Below are positions 53,444-62,858 of a stretch of 64,000 nt of DNA, in pieces. The stretch is from positions 1 through 64,000 of the forward strand of contig CAKSJG010000012.1 in NCBI GenBank assembly GCA_934463165.1. Direction: 5' to 3'. Position numbers and translations under genes: made by a program. The notes under the pieces are model-generated. The model was given only the letters and a program-made list of their open reading frames with translations, was not told the origin of the DNA and made no database searches. The stretch's first letter is position 1. Every line of letters starts with the position of its first letter. The DNA is from an uncultured Clostridia bacterium. Its GTDB lineage: Bacteria; Bacillota; Clostridia; UMGS1810.

Positions 53444-55555
53444 TTATTCTTTGTTATTTCTGTTATTGATAATTTTTTCCTGAATTGAGCTCGGAACTTC
53501 GGAATAATGCGACGGTTCCATTGTGTACTGTCCTCTTCCCTGTGTACCGGATCTGAGGTCTGTAGCATAACCGAACATTTCCGCAAGCGGAACGTTTGCC
53601 GTAACCTGAGTTACGCCGCCGCTTCTTACTTCCTGGCTCTTAACTATACCGCGTCGTGAGCTTAAGTCACCTATAACGAAACCGAGGTATTCATCGGGAA
53701 CAATAACGTTAACAAGCATGATAGGTTCTTTGATTACAGGGTCTGATTTCTTCATAGCTTCTTTGAATGCCATAGAACCGGCGATCTTGAATGCCATTTC
53801 GGATGAATCGACTTCGTGATAAGAACCGTCATAAAGTGTTACCTTAACGTCAACAACGTTATATCCTGCAAGTACACCGTTTTGCATAGCGCCTTGGATA
53901 CCTGCGTCAACTGCGGGGATGTATTCCTTCGGAATAGCACCGCCGACAATGTTGTTGACAAACTCGTAACCTTTACCTTCTTCGGTAGGTTCAACTTTGA
54001 TCTTAACATGACCGTACTGACCTTTACCACCGGACTGACGTGCATATTTGCATTCCTGGTCAACCGGTTTTCTGAATGCTTCTCTGTAGGAAACCTGCGG
54101 CTTACCTACGTTTGCTTCAACTTTAAATTCACGGAGAAGTCTGTCTACGATGATTTCAAGGTGAAGCTCACCCATACCTGCGATAATTGTCTGGCCTGTT
54201 TCTTCATCGGTATATGTCTTGAATGTAGGATCTTCTTCTGCAAGCTTTGCAAGAGCGATACCCATCTTTTCCTGACCTGCTTTGGTCTTGGGTTCGATGG
54301 CAACTCTGATAACCGGCTCGGGGAAGTCCATGGATTCAAGGATAATGGGAGCTTTTTCATCACAAAGGGTATCACCCGTTGTGGTGTTTTTAAGACCTAC
54401 GGCAGCAGCTATATCACCGGAATATATTGTTTCGATATCTTCTCTGTGATTTGCATGCATCTGAAGGATTCTTCCCATTCTTTCTTTATTGTTCTTGCAG
54501 GCATTAAGCACATAAGAACCTGCATCGAGTGTACCGGAATATACTCTGAAATAGCAGATTTTTCCGACAAACGGGTCTGTCGCAATCTTAAATGCAAGAG
54601 CTGCAAACGGAGCATCATCGGATGAAGGTCTTTCTTCTTCCGTTTCCGTTCCGGGAATAACACCCTTAATGTTGGGGATGTCGGTAGGCGCCGGCATGTA
54701 TTCGATGATAGCGTCAAGAAGCATCTGAACACCTTTGTTTCTGTAGGATGTTCCGCAAAGCATGGGAACAATCTCGTTATCGATTGTAGCCTTTCTGAGG
54801 GCTTTCTTGAGTTCATCAACGGTAATTTCCTCATCCATGAGGAATTTTTCCATGATGTCATCATCGGTACTTGCAATCGCTTCTACCATTTTATTTCTGT
54901 ATTCCTGCGCTTTTTCAAGCATATCGGCAGGAATCTCTTCCTCACCGTATTTTGTTCCCATTTCGTCGTAATATATTTCAGCTTTCATTGTCATAAGATC
55001 AATGATACCTCTGAATGTATCTTCCGCACCTATAGGAAGCTGAATCGGAATACCGTTTGCATGGAGTCTTTCGTGTACCATGTTTTCTACGTTGTAGAAA
55101 TCGGCACCCATAATATCCATCTTGTTAACATAAATCATTCTCGGTACGTTGTAATCGTCAGCCTGTCTCCATACGGTTTCAGACTGAGGTTCAACACCGC
55201 CCTTTGCACACATAACCGTAACCGAACCGTCAAGTACACGAAGAGATCTCTGAACTTCAACCGTGAAGTCAACGTGTCCCGGTGTATCTATGATATTGAT
55301 TCTGTTTTTGATGCCCGCGTAAGGACCTGCCTTGGGAGCCCAGAAACATGTGGTTGCAGCCGATGTGATGGTTATACCACGCTCCTGCTCCTGAGCCATC
55401 CAGTCCATGGTAGCAGCACCGTCATGTGTTTCACCGATTTTGTGGTTAACACCTGTATAATAAAGTATTCTTTCGGTTGTCGTGGTTTTACCGGCATCTA
55501 TGTGAGCCATGATACCGATATTTCTTGTATTCTGTAAAGAATATTGTCTTGGCAT
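53444..55555 (-). CDS. fusA: Elongation factor G
   Basis: Translocation GTPase. 703 residues with G1 AHIDAGKTTTTERILYYTG, G2 RGITITSAATT, G3 DTPGHVDF, G4 NKMD and domains II-V, including SYREAFRKP in domain IV. Normal length, so it is the canonical translational EF-G, not a TetM-like variant. Between rpsG and tuf. Confidence 0.98.
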   Translation of the reverse strand: MPRQYSLQNTRNIGIMAHIDAGKTTTTERILYYTGVNHKIGETHDGAATMDWMAQEQERGITITSAATTCFWAPKAGPYAGIKNRINIIDTPGHVDFTVEVQRSLRVLDGSVTVMCAKGGVEPQSETVWRQADDYNVPRMIYVNKMDIMGADFYNVENMVHERLHANGIPIQLPIGAEDTFRGIIDLMTMKAEIYYDEMGTKYGEEEIPADMLEKAQEYRNKMVEAIASTDDDIMEKFLMDEEITVDELKKALRKATIDNEIVPMLCGTSYRNKGVQMLLDAIIEYMPAPTDIPNIKGVIPGTETEEERPSSDDAPFAALAFKIATDPFVGKICYFRVYSGTLDAGSYVLNACKNNKERMGRILQMHANHREDIETIYSGDIAAAVGLKNTTTGDTLCDEKAPIILESMDFPEPVIRVAIEPKTKAGQEKMGIALAKLAEEDPTFKTYTDEETGQTIIAGMGELHLEIIVDRLLREFKVEANVGKPQVSYREAFRKPVDQECKYARQSGGKGQYGHVKIKVEPTEEGKGYEFVNNIVGGAIPKEYIPAVDAGIQGAMQNGVLAGYNVVDVKVTLYDGSYHEVDSSEMAFKIAGSMAFKEAMKKSDPVIKEPIMLVNVIVPDEYLGFVIGDLSSRRGIVKSQEVRSGGVTQVTANVPLAEMFGYATDLRSGTQGRGQYTMEPSHYSEVPSSIQEKIINNRNNKE

Positions 55556-55659
55556 AATCGAGTTTTCCTCCTTTCCTCGCTATGAATTACGCCGATAACA
55601 TACATAAGCGCAATTCGTTTTTGTTGTTATTGACCGCACATATGCGGGCGCAGCACTTA

Positions 55660-56130
55660 TTAGTAACGGTAATGAGAGAATGCTCTGTTGGCCTCTGCCA
55701 TTTTGTGAGTATCTTCTTTCTTTTTAACCGCACTTCCCATGCTGTTTGTAGCATCCATGATTTCACCTGCGAGTCTTTCGCGCATGGTTCTTTCATTTCT
55801 CTGACGTGCATAGAGTGTGAGCCATCTGAGACCGAGAGTCTGTCTTCTTTCCGGTCTTACTTCAATAGGTACCTGATATGTGGCACCGCCGACTCTTCTT
55901 GCCTTAACTTCGAGAACAGGCATGATGTTTTCCATTGCAGCGGTAAACACTTCAACGGGATCCTTTCCTGTCTTTTCGGCAATAATATCAAATGCTCCGT
56001 ATACTATGCTCTGAGCTACACCCTTCTTACCGTCAAGCATGATGTTGTTGATAAGCTTTGTAACAACGATGTTGTTGTACATAGGATCGGGTAAAACTTC
56101 TCTTTTTGCTATATAACCTTTACGTGGCAC
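55660..56130 (-). CDS. rpsG: 30S ribosomal protein S7
   Basis: Binds the 3' major domain of 16S rRNA. 156 residues from the GTG at 56130, which gives the canonical PRKGYIAKREVLPDP start and has AAGGAGGG 7 nt upstream; an in-frame ATG 6 codons earlier would lie at or before that site. C-terminus KMAEANRAFSHYRY is typical. Confidence 0.97.
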   Translation of the reverse strand: MPRKGYIAKREVLPDPMYNNIVVTKLINNIMLDGKKGVAQSIVYGAFDIIAEKTGKDPVEVFTAAMENIMPVLEVKARRVGGATYQVPIEVRPERRQTLGLRWLTLYARQRNERTMRERLAGEIMDATNSMGSAVKKKEDTHKMAEANRAFSHYRY

Positions 56131-56306
56131 TTTACTTCCCTCCTTCATAATAAAATGATTTCATAGGTACTCAAGTTTTTACAAAACTTGTCAGTGCTCA
56201 ATACAAAATAAATATATATAAATTCCGTATTGCCGCACTTGACTTACCTGTTTGTAAGTATCCGTGCAACCGGAGTTACTTACGGTTTAACTGTTAGATC
56301 CCGGCA

Positions 56307-56720
56307 TTATTTTTTTGGTTTCTTAGCGCCGTATTTGGATCTGGACTGGTTTCTGTTAGCAACACCTGCCGCATCGAGCGTACCACGAATAATGTGATAT
56401 CTTACACCGGGGAGGTCTTTAACTCTTCCTCCTCTGATAAGAACAACACTGTGTTCCTGGAGTGTATGTCCGATACCGGGGATATAAGCAGAAACTTCGA
56501 TTCCGTTTGTAAGTCTTACTCTGGCCATTTTACGAAGAGCCGAGTTAGGCTTTTTGGGAGTCATCGTCTTAACAGTAGTACAAACACCTCTCTTCTGAGG
56601 GGCACTGATATCGGTATTTCTCTTCTTAAGAGAGTTAAAGCCGATCTGAAGTGCGGGCGCGGTGGACTTCTTTACGGATGTCTCTCTGCCCTTTCTTACT
56701 AACTGATTAAAGGTTGGCAA
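56307..56720 (-). CDS. rpsL: 30S ribosomal protein S12
   Basis: Decoding-centre protein. 137 residues with TPKKPNSALRK and GRVKDLPGVRYH, both carrying the wild-type (streptomycin-sensitive) lysines; the Asp of KDLPGVR is the RimO target. The start is TTG at 56720, with AGGAGGTG about 8 nt upstream. First gene of the str operon. Confidence 0.97.
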   Translation of the reverse strand: MPTFNQLVRKGRETSVKKSTAPALQIGFNSLKKRNTDISAPQKRGVCTTVKTMTPKKPNSALRKMARVRLTNGIEVSAYIPGIGHTLQEHSVVLIRGGRVKDLPGVRYHIIRGTLDAAGVANRNQSRSKYGAKKPKK

Positions 56721-56855
56721 ATCTTTTCACCTCCTGCATATAGTATATATATCAAATGCCGAAGCACTCAATAACACGTTTAAATCCTCCGCTTTATACG
56801 CGGCAAGATCTTAAAAACAGGCATAAATATCCATAGGATACATGCATACTATTGC

Positions 56856-56884
56856 ATTATATCTCATGTTAAAATCAATGTCAA
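56856..56884 (-). promoter_or_regulatory. Consensus promoter of the str operon
   Basis: Minus strand TTGACA (56879-56884) and TATAAT (56856-56861) with a 17-bp spacer; start near 56849, leader about 130 nt to rpsL. Confidence 0.9.
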
Positions 56885-56980
56885 GTCATTTTTTTATTTT
56901 GTACAATTTTAACCAATAAATACTTGCATTTATAAGATTTTTTTCAACTCTTGTGCGCAATTGCCGTTATGTGATCCGGC

Positions 56981-57018
56981 AAAAAATCACCCCGGACATG
57001 AACCGTGCACATCCGGGG
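56981..57018 (-). terminator. Terminator of the SGNH hydrolase gene
   Basis: Stem CCCCGGA / TCCGGGG (56990-56996 with 57012-57018), then TGATTTTTT on the minus strand. Confidence 0.88.
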
Positions 57019-57061
57019 CAAAGAATAAAACAATTATACGCAAAAGCACTCACAGCGCGTT

Positions 57062-59425
57062 TTAATTATTATAAGGAATTTTAACATAATCCGAAAGTAT
57101 TGTATCGCTTTTGGCGATGTCTTCAAATATCAGCCTTGCAAGGATATCAGCACTGTTTATATTATAATGTACCGAATCCTTATATTTATATGTAGGATTA
57201 CCGTTTGAATCCAAAACGGGCATTCCGTTTTCATCCGCATTCCACATTTGCTTGAAAACCGATGTTGATTTTCCGTCGGCATCTTTAAGACTTGATTCCG
57301 TTTTGAAATCAATTCCGTAGCCGCCGTCCGAAACAGGCGCAAAAACCGTGCTGCCGTGCTGCCAGAACTCTCGTCTTACCTTTATGTACCCATATGGGTC
57401 ATCATCATCCTTGCCTGCTTCTTCATTATATTTTATCGCGGTTTCGGTGAGATAATCCGCTTCAAGAGACGCAATATCCACAACCCTTACATTTTCTTCT
57501 CTGCCGACTTCTCTTACGACATCTCCTCTTTCGGCATATGAATCTTCAAAAGTCGTTGCCGATTCTCCCGACGTGCCGTACGCTTTTATCGTCGGAGTCA
57601 AAAGAATTATTTCGGCATTTTTTTCTCGGCAGCCGGAGATGAACTTTTTCAAATTTGTCTTATACTGCTCCAATGTTGTTCCGAGTGTGGTATTTGTATC
57701 GTTTATGCCGAGCGCCACGATGACGGTATCTCCGCTGTCGATATTGGGATAAATGGCCCTGTACCACATAAAGTTGTTTTTTCCCCAGTCCGAATTATAT
57801 GAATCACCTGTTATGGGGCCTTCAAGATAAGCCCTTGTTGACCAGCCGCCGAGAGATTTGTTTACGATGTTTATTTTGTCATCAAGATATGCCGAAGCGT
57901 ATGTTCCCCAACCCTGATAAGGGAAGTTTTTCTTGTCATTTGTATGAGTATAGTCATTTTCATGGCAAATGGAATCTCCTACAAGCCAAAGAGTCTGTTC
58001 TTTATCCGACATCGGCGCTATACTTTGAATGTTATTAAACATCGGCGTCATATCGTCCCTGAGAGCAATCAGCTTTAAAAAGCTTCCGTCTGTTTCGGTT
58101 ACATTAACCGATACTTCTATATCTTTCTTAAGCCCGGAAGTTACATCATCCTGATTATAACCTAATTTTATAAGCTCTCCGTCTTTATACTGCGCCAATA
58201 TAAGCTTCACCGTCATGGGGTCGTCGGTATTATTCATACAGCTGAGCTTTGCACTTATAAGACCCTTTTCAAACGAATTGCATATAATATATCCGTCTCT
58301 GTCAATGCTTTTGATATAACCGTTATAATCCGAAAATTCATATCTGTATAAATTCTTTTCATCCTCTTTGTATATGACAGCGGAGCATGTATACGGATTC
58401 TTTGATTTTTTCCACGCTTCAAGCAATGCATCGTTGCTTTCATATGTACCTTTTGCAAGTACGCCGCACGAATAAGCGCAATCGCTGTATGTATTCTCGT
58501 TTTCATCAAAATCGAATTTGCCTATTTTTTCATATTCTTTAAGTATTTTATACACCGACTCCGAATCCGAAACGGAATTTATCTTTATATACAGCGGTGC
58601 ATAAACATTAAACGATATATTATCCATATATGCCTCCGTACCGTTAAACGGTCTTGAAACATAGATATCCGTTATATCATCGCTCAAAACCCCGTTATAG
58701 AAGCTTGCATTGCTTAAGTGTATACCGTTATTGTAAAAATACGTATCACCCGTCAAAGCGGCAAATTGCCCGGAGCCTTTTTGATAATACTTCATTGTTA
58801 TATATTCATATTCACTGTCGGAAGCCGCAGCGTCCTTAATCATTGCCTTAAGGGTTGATTTTTCAAAATCAAGTATAAATTTGATGCTGTACCATTTATT
58901 TGCGGAATACGAATAGTCTCCAAATGTGTTGTTGGTTATAAACCCGAATTTACCGTTGCCGTCCGACATAATCCTGCCGAGCAAAATCTCGGTCTGATTT
59001 CCGTTATTCGGATTGGCGGCTGTATAAACATTGCCGTCGGATATAAGAAAACCGAACTGAAGATATCCCGTTTTATCGTTCGGAATATACACATCGGTTT
59101 CAAACAAAACGGTTGAATTTTTTTCACCTCCCAGCGAATATGTATCAGAATAGTTTTTTCCGTTATTTCCCCTCATATCGGGAGTATAATAATATTCACC
59201 GATACAGGATGCCTGCGCAGGCCGCCCCTGTCCGGGCGCCTTTTCATAAAAATTGCTGCTTTTTGCGGCAATTGTTCCGTCTGATGCTTTTATAACGGCA
59301 CCGTTTTTGCCGCTCTGAAGCACGCCCGTCTCAAAATCTTCGCAGGCCGGATCCGAAGCGTATGTCACCCCCGCGCAGAACAGAGCGAGCATAACAGCAC
59401 ATAAAAGCACAAATATTTTCTTCAT
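57062..59425 (-). CDS. Secreted SGNH/GDSL hydrolase with N-terminal binding domain
   Basis: 787 residues from the ATG at 59425 (GAGGAG 8 nt upstream). A signal peptide ends near VTYAS. Residues about 30-270 form a beta-sandwich resembling a laminin-G/CBM-like domain (YTPDMRGNNGKNYSD...ETDVYIPNDKTGYLQFGF). A spacer follows, then an SGNH catalytic domain from about 480: LWLVGDSICHEND (Ser nucleophile), NKSLGGWSTRAY, VALGINDTN and a C-terminal DSVHYN with Asp and His. Layout and motifs resemble rhamnogalacturonan acetylesterases, suggesting deacetylation of pectin or another glycan. Divergent from a damaged AraC gene that probably regulated it. Confidence 0.85.
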   Translation of the reverse strand: MKKIFVLLCAVMLALFCAGVTYASDPACEDFETGVLQSGKNGAVIKASDGTIAAKSSNFYEKAPGQGRPAQASCIGEYYYTPDMRGNNGKNYSDTYSLGGEKNSTVLFETDVYIPNDKTGYLQFGFLISDGNVYTAANPNNGNQTEILLGRIMSDGNGKFGFITNNTFGDYSYSANKWYSIKFILDFEKSTLKAMIKDAAASDSEYEYITMKYYQKGSGQFAALTGDTYFYNNGIHLSNASFYNGVLSDDITDIYVSRPFNGTEAYMDNISFNVYAPLYIKINSVSDSESVYKILKEYEKIGKFDFDENENTYSDCAYSCGVLAKGTYESNDALLEAWKKSKNPYTCSAVIYKEDEKNLYRYEFSDYNGYIKSIDRDGYIICNSFEKGLISAKLSCMNNTDDPMTVKLILAQYKDGELIKLGYNQDDVTSGLKKDIEVSVNVTETDGSFLKLIALRDDMTPMFNNIQSIAPMSDKEQTLWLVGDSICHENDYTHTNDKKNFPYQGWGTYASAYLDDKINIVNKSLGGWSTRAYLEGPITGDSYNSDWGKNNFMWYRAIYPNIDSGDTVIVALGINDTNTTLGTTLEQYKTNLKKFISGCREKNAEIILLTPTIKAYGTSGESATTFEDSYAERGDVVREVGREENVRVVDIASLEADYLTETAIKYNEEAGKDDDDPYGYIKVRREFWQHGSTVFAPVSDGGYGIDFKTESSLKDADGKSTSVFKQMWNADENGMPVLDSNGNPTYKYKDSVHYNINSADILARLIFEDIAKSDTILSDYVKIPYNN

Positions 59426-59459
59426 TTTCACATCTCCTCACATAATATCTTTCACGATT

Positions 59460-59489
59460 ATTATAGCATTTCAAAAATTAATATATCAA
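59460..59489 (-). promoter_or_regulatory. Promoter of the SGNH hydrolase gene
   Basis: Minus strand TTGATA (59484-59489), 18-bp spacer, TATAAT (59460-59465). Confidence 0.65.
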
Positions 59490-59550
59490 TAGCAAAACAT
59501 ATACATTTAATTGCAAAAAGTGACTTTTTAAAAAGGCGCAAAAAAATTTG

Positions 59551-59579
59551 TTGAATTTTTAATCCGTTTATGTTAAACT
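59551..59579 (+). promoter_or_regulatory. Promoter of the divergent AraC gene
   Basis: TTGAAT (59551-59556), 17-bp spacer, TAAACT (59574-59579). Confidence 0.6.
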
Positions 59580-59610
59580 AAACTCAATAATATGTGGGAG
59601 GTGTGTTAAT

Positions 59611-60365
59611 GTGAGTTGTAAAATGCTTGTTATACCGATTAAAAGCACCGGTCTGACCGACATAATTCCGTATTGTGCCGGATATCAAGTATGCGAACCC
59701 TATGACTTTTTCGAGGTGGAAAAGTCGGAATTTTACCTTCTTCAGCATGTTGTAAAAGGAGAAGGAGCCGTGATTATAAACGACAAAAAATATAACATGC
59801 ACGAAAACCAGACTTTTTTGATGCTGCCGGGAGAATACGGAAAATGGCAGACAGGCAGCGACAACTGCTGGACATACAACTGGATTTCGTTTACCGGAAC
59901 CGCCGCCAAAATGCTTGAGGCTGTCGAAAACAGAATTATAGACAATATAAATCCGAAGCTGTTTTCGGATTTGCTTGATTCAAACGAACTTATTATAAAC
60001 AGACACCTTTTTGCGGCATCAAAGATATTCGAGATACTTTCCTGCATATTTTCCGTCAGAAAAAAATGGGACATGGTAGCGTATATAAAAGATTTAATAG
60101 ACTCCAATTATCCGTTTGACATAACAATATCATCAATAGCCGAAAGCATCGGAATTAACAAGCAATATATGTCAAGACTGTTTAAGCAAAAACAAACATG
60201 AGCATAAAGGAATATATACTGGCGGCAAGAATGAAAGAAGCAAGGCAAATGATTTCGAGAAATATGCGGCTCAGTGAAATATATTATCAATGCGGATATA
60301 AGGATGTATACTCCTTTTCAAGAGCATACAAAAATTATTACGGCGTATCGCCGAAAAAGTCATAA
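59611..60365 (+). pseudogene. AraC-family regulator with a 1-nt frameshift
   Basis: Starts with GTG at 59611 behind GGGAGGTG. The first 196 codons give a cupin-like N-terminal domain (HVVKGEGAVIINDKKY, LMLPGEYGKW) and the first helix-turn-helix (ISSIAESIGINKQYMSRLFKQK), then stop at 60201. The second helix-turn-helix continues in the next frame to 60365 (MSIKEYILAARMKEARQM, IYYQCGYKDVYSFSRAYKNYYGVSPKK). One extra A in the A5 run at 60188-60192 would restore a single full-length frame (FKQKTNMSIKEY). Either a recent pseudogene, slippage-dependent expression, or a sequencing error. Confidence 0.85.
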
Positions 60366-60417
60366 AAACCGGAGCATCAATACCCGAACATATTCAAAAG
60401 AATTAAAAATTCGTATC

Positions 60418-60512
60418 GGTTACAGGTGTATGTATTTTATTTTAAGTCGCTCAAACAGGCAGTGCAGTAGCGCTGAACTCGCGAACTTAAAAAAATTCAC
60501 ACACCTGTAACC
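60418..60512. repeat. Family-B inverted-repeat element, copy 4
   Basis: 95 bp, ends GGTTACAGGTGT / ACACCTGTAACC; core closely matches copy 3 and has the opposite orientation to copies 1 and 2. The flanks AAAATTCGTATC (left) and TTAGAGAA.TTTGGATATC (right) are shared with other copies. The 60366-60995 interval holds only repeats. Confidence 0.8.
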
Positions 60513-60594
60513 TTAGAGAAATTTGGATATCTGTCAGATATATTTATTTATACAACGGATATTATGCTTATATTGTTTATTGTAAATGACCGCG

Positions 60595-60680
60595 TAGGGG
60601 CGGATAGCATGTCAAGAGTAACATAGTATCCGCCCGAAAAAATACATGTAAACAGGCGGGCAGATATTATCTGCCCCTAC
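60595..60680. repeat. Family-C element, full copy
   Basis: Inverted ends TAGGGGCGGATA... and ...TATCTGCCCCTA, each also a local hairpin, with ATAGTATCCGCCCG inside. About 86 bp. Confidence 0.65.
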
Positions 60681-60742
60681 GAATAATCGGTCATATACGT
60701 TCCTTGCATTTGATTAAATAATTGTATACGTGTTGTGTTTGC

Positions 60743-60893
60743 GGAACGGTATAGTCACCGTTCCCTACGTAGCTATTACAAGTTTACAATAAATTATTAA
60801 ACGGAATCATATTACAGCTTTTCGTTTAAATCATTTGTTAATTTAAAATATACCTATCAATTCAAATGTAGGGAACGGTGACCACACCGTTCC
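60743..60893. repeat. Family-A element, full copy 3
   Basis: 151 bp between GGAACGGTA-TAG-TCACCGTTCC (left) and GGGAACGGTG-ACCA-CACCGTTCC (right), with GTAG/CTAC next to the hairpins and an AT-rich interior similar to copy 2 (CAAGTTT.CAATAAA, TTTTCGTTTAAA). Confidence 0.78.
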
Positions 60894-60924
60894 GATGCAG
60901 AAAATAAACAAAATAATACGATTC

Positions 60925-60962
60925 AACGCAAGAAAGTGTGCCGAGCCGCTGTTTCTTGCGTT
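60925..60962. repeat. AACGCAAGAAA hairpin
   Basis: Perfect 11-bp inverted repeat AACGCAAGAAA / TTTCTTGCGTT. Half copies (TTTCTTGCGTTT) lie beside repeats near 6818 and 21657. It lacks a T-run, so it is a weak terminator candidate for the ABC operon. Confidence 0.5.
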
Positions 60963-60995
60963 AAAATGAAAGTGCCCGGATATTAACACGCGCAA

Positions 60996-62858
60996 TTAAT
61001 CCAATTCCTTTTTACCGGTATAAAGCTCATAATATCTGCCGCGAAGCTTTAAGAGTTCGTCATGAGTTCCGCGTTCGATAATTTCACCGTTTTCCAAAAC
61101 CATAATAGCGTCGGCATTACGCACGGTTGAAAGTCTGTGTGCTATAACAAAAGTGGTGCGGTTATGCATCAGCCTGTTCATGCCCTGTTCTATATGACGC
61201 TCCGTCCTCGTATCAACCGATGAGGTCGCCTCATCCAAAACAAGAATTGGCGCTTTTGAAAGTGTGGCGCGCGCAATATTAAGAAGCTGGCGCTGCCCCT
61301 GCGAAAGATTAGAGCCGTCACCCTGAATGACGGTATCGTATCCGTCCGAAAGACGCATTATGAAAGAATGTGCGTCGGCGGTTTTTGCAGCTTCGACAAC
61401 CTCTTCATCCGTCGCGTCAAGACGGCCGTAACGGATATTTTCTTTTACCGTTCCGTTAAAAAGGTGCGTATCCTGCAAAACCATTGCTACATTCTTGCGA
61501 AGATAATTGCGTTTATATTTTTTTATGTCAATACCGTCTATCGTTATGCTTCCCGAATTTATATCATAAAAACGGTTCAGCAGATTTGTAACTGTTGTTT
61601 TGCCGGCTCCCGTGGAGCCGACAAAGGCAATTTTCTGCCCCGGATGAGCAAGCAAACTTATATTTTTTAAAACTGTTTTACCCGGAACATAGCCGAAAGT
61701 AACATCTTTAAGTTCTACATCACCGCATATAGGTTTTGAATCCGTCGCGTCCGCATCATCCGATACCTCGGGGTCACGGTCCATAACGGCAAATACACGC
61801 TCCGCACCGGCAAGAGCCGAGAAAACCGTGTTCATCTGCATTGAAACCTCGTTGACCGGCTGCGAGAACTGCCTTGAATAGTTAACAAACACGGCAAGAC
61901 CGCCTATATCAAACCCGTAAAGCACGCAGAGACATCCGCCTATTCCGGCAGTCAGTGCATAAGACACCTGACTCATATTTCCCATTACGGGGCCCATTAT
62001 TCCGCCGAGAAACTGAGCCATAAACTGTTTTCCGCGCAGGTCGCCGTTCAGAGTCTTAAACTCCTCCACGGTATCGACTTCATGGCAAAAAACTTTTATT
62101 ACTTTGCTGCCCGTAACCGCTTCTTCAATATAGCCGTTAAGAGCTCCGAGGGCAGCCTGCTGTTTTGAATAATACTTGCGGCTCTTCTTTCCTATGAGAG
62201 CTCCGCCTTTTATAAACATAGGCAAAAACAGCACCGTGATTACTGAAAGCCATATGTTTGTATAAAGCATCATGCAAAATGTGCCTATAAGTGTAATCAA
62301 ACCCGATATAACGCTGAGTGCGGCGGAATCAAGCATCGTGCCGACATTATCAACATCGTTTGTAAATCTGCTCATTATCTCACCGGTGTTTTCGTCATCG
62401 TAATATCTTGTCGGAAGCGCCTGCATTTTGTTAAACAGTTCGCTCCTTATATTGGCCGTGGCATTTTGCGAAACATGAAGCATGGTTCTGTTTTGAAGAT
62501 ATGTTGAGCATACGCTGACAGCATAGATTCCCAAAAGCAGAAGAAGCGCATATACAAAGCCCTCCATGCGTCCTTTAACTATATATTCGTTTATTATCGG
62601 TCTGAGCATGTATGAGCCTGCAAGCTGAGATGCAGCACGAAGCAGCATAAAGAATATTGCCGCCGAAAAATAAAATTTAAACGGCTTTAAATATCCGAAA
62701 AGGCGCTTAAGCGTATCCTTTGTGTTTTTAGGTTTACCACCGCCCGCAGCTCCGCGCCCTCTTCCGCCTCCGGGACCGCGCATGGGAATCTTTGCCGTTT
62801 CCGCTTTATCGGTACTGTTATACTGTTTTTTTAATGTTTCAAGATCCCTTGCCGCCAT
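60996..62858 (-). CDS. ABC exporter subunit (canonical ATPase site)
   Basis: 620 residues: a Gly/Arg-rich cytoplasmic N-terminal segment (RGPGGGRGRGAAGGG, residues 27-41), six transmembrane helices (about 60-330) and a nucleotide-binding domain with Walker A GSTGAGKTT, signature LSQGQRQL, Walker B ILVLDEATSSVD with the catalytic Glu, and the H-loop IAHRLST. Start ATG overlaps the upstream subunit stop (TAATG). Forms a heterodimer with that subunit; drug, peptide or lipid substrates are possible. Confidence 0.93.
   Translation of the reverse strand: MAARDLETLKKQYNSTDKAETAKIPMRGPGGGRGRGAAGGGKPKNTKDTLKRLFGYLKPFKFYFSAAIFFMLLRAASQLAGSYMLRPIINEYIVKGRMEGFVYALLLLLGIYAVSVCSTYLQNRTMLHVSQNATANIRSELFNKMQALPTRYYDDENTGEIMSRFTNDVDNVGTMLDSAALSVISGLITLIGTFCMMLYTNIWLSVITVLFLPMFIKGGALIGKKSRKYYSKQQAALGALNGYIEEAVTGSKVIKVFCHEVDTVEEFKTLNGDLRGKQFMAQFLGGIMGPVMGNMSQVSYALTAGIGGCLCVLYGFDIGGLAVFVNYSRQFSQPVNEVSMQMNTVFSALAGAERVFAVMDRDPEVSDDADATDSKPICGDVELKDVTFGYVPGKTVLKNISLLAHPGQKIAFVGSTGAGKTTVTNLLNRFYDINSGSITIDGIDIKKYKRNYLRKNVAMVLQDTHLFNGTVKENIRYGRLDATDEEVVEAAKTADAHSFIMRLSDGYDTVIQGDGSNLSQGQRQLLNIARATLSKAPILVLDEATSSVDTRTERHIEQGMNRLMHNRTTFVIAHRLSTVRNADAIMVLENGEIIERGTHDELLKLRGRYYELYTGKKELD

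Noticed and set aside
53444..55555. Tetracycline-resistance ribosomal protection protein
   Set aside because: Full EF-G motifs and its place between rpsG and tuf make it the housekeeping factor.
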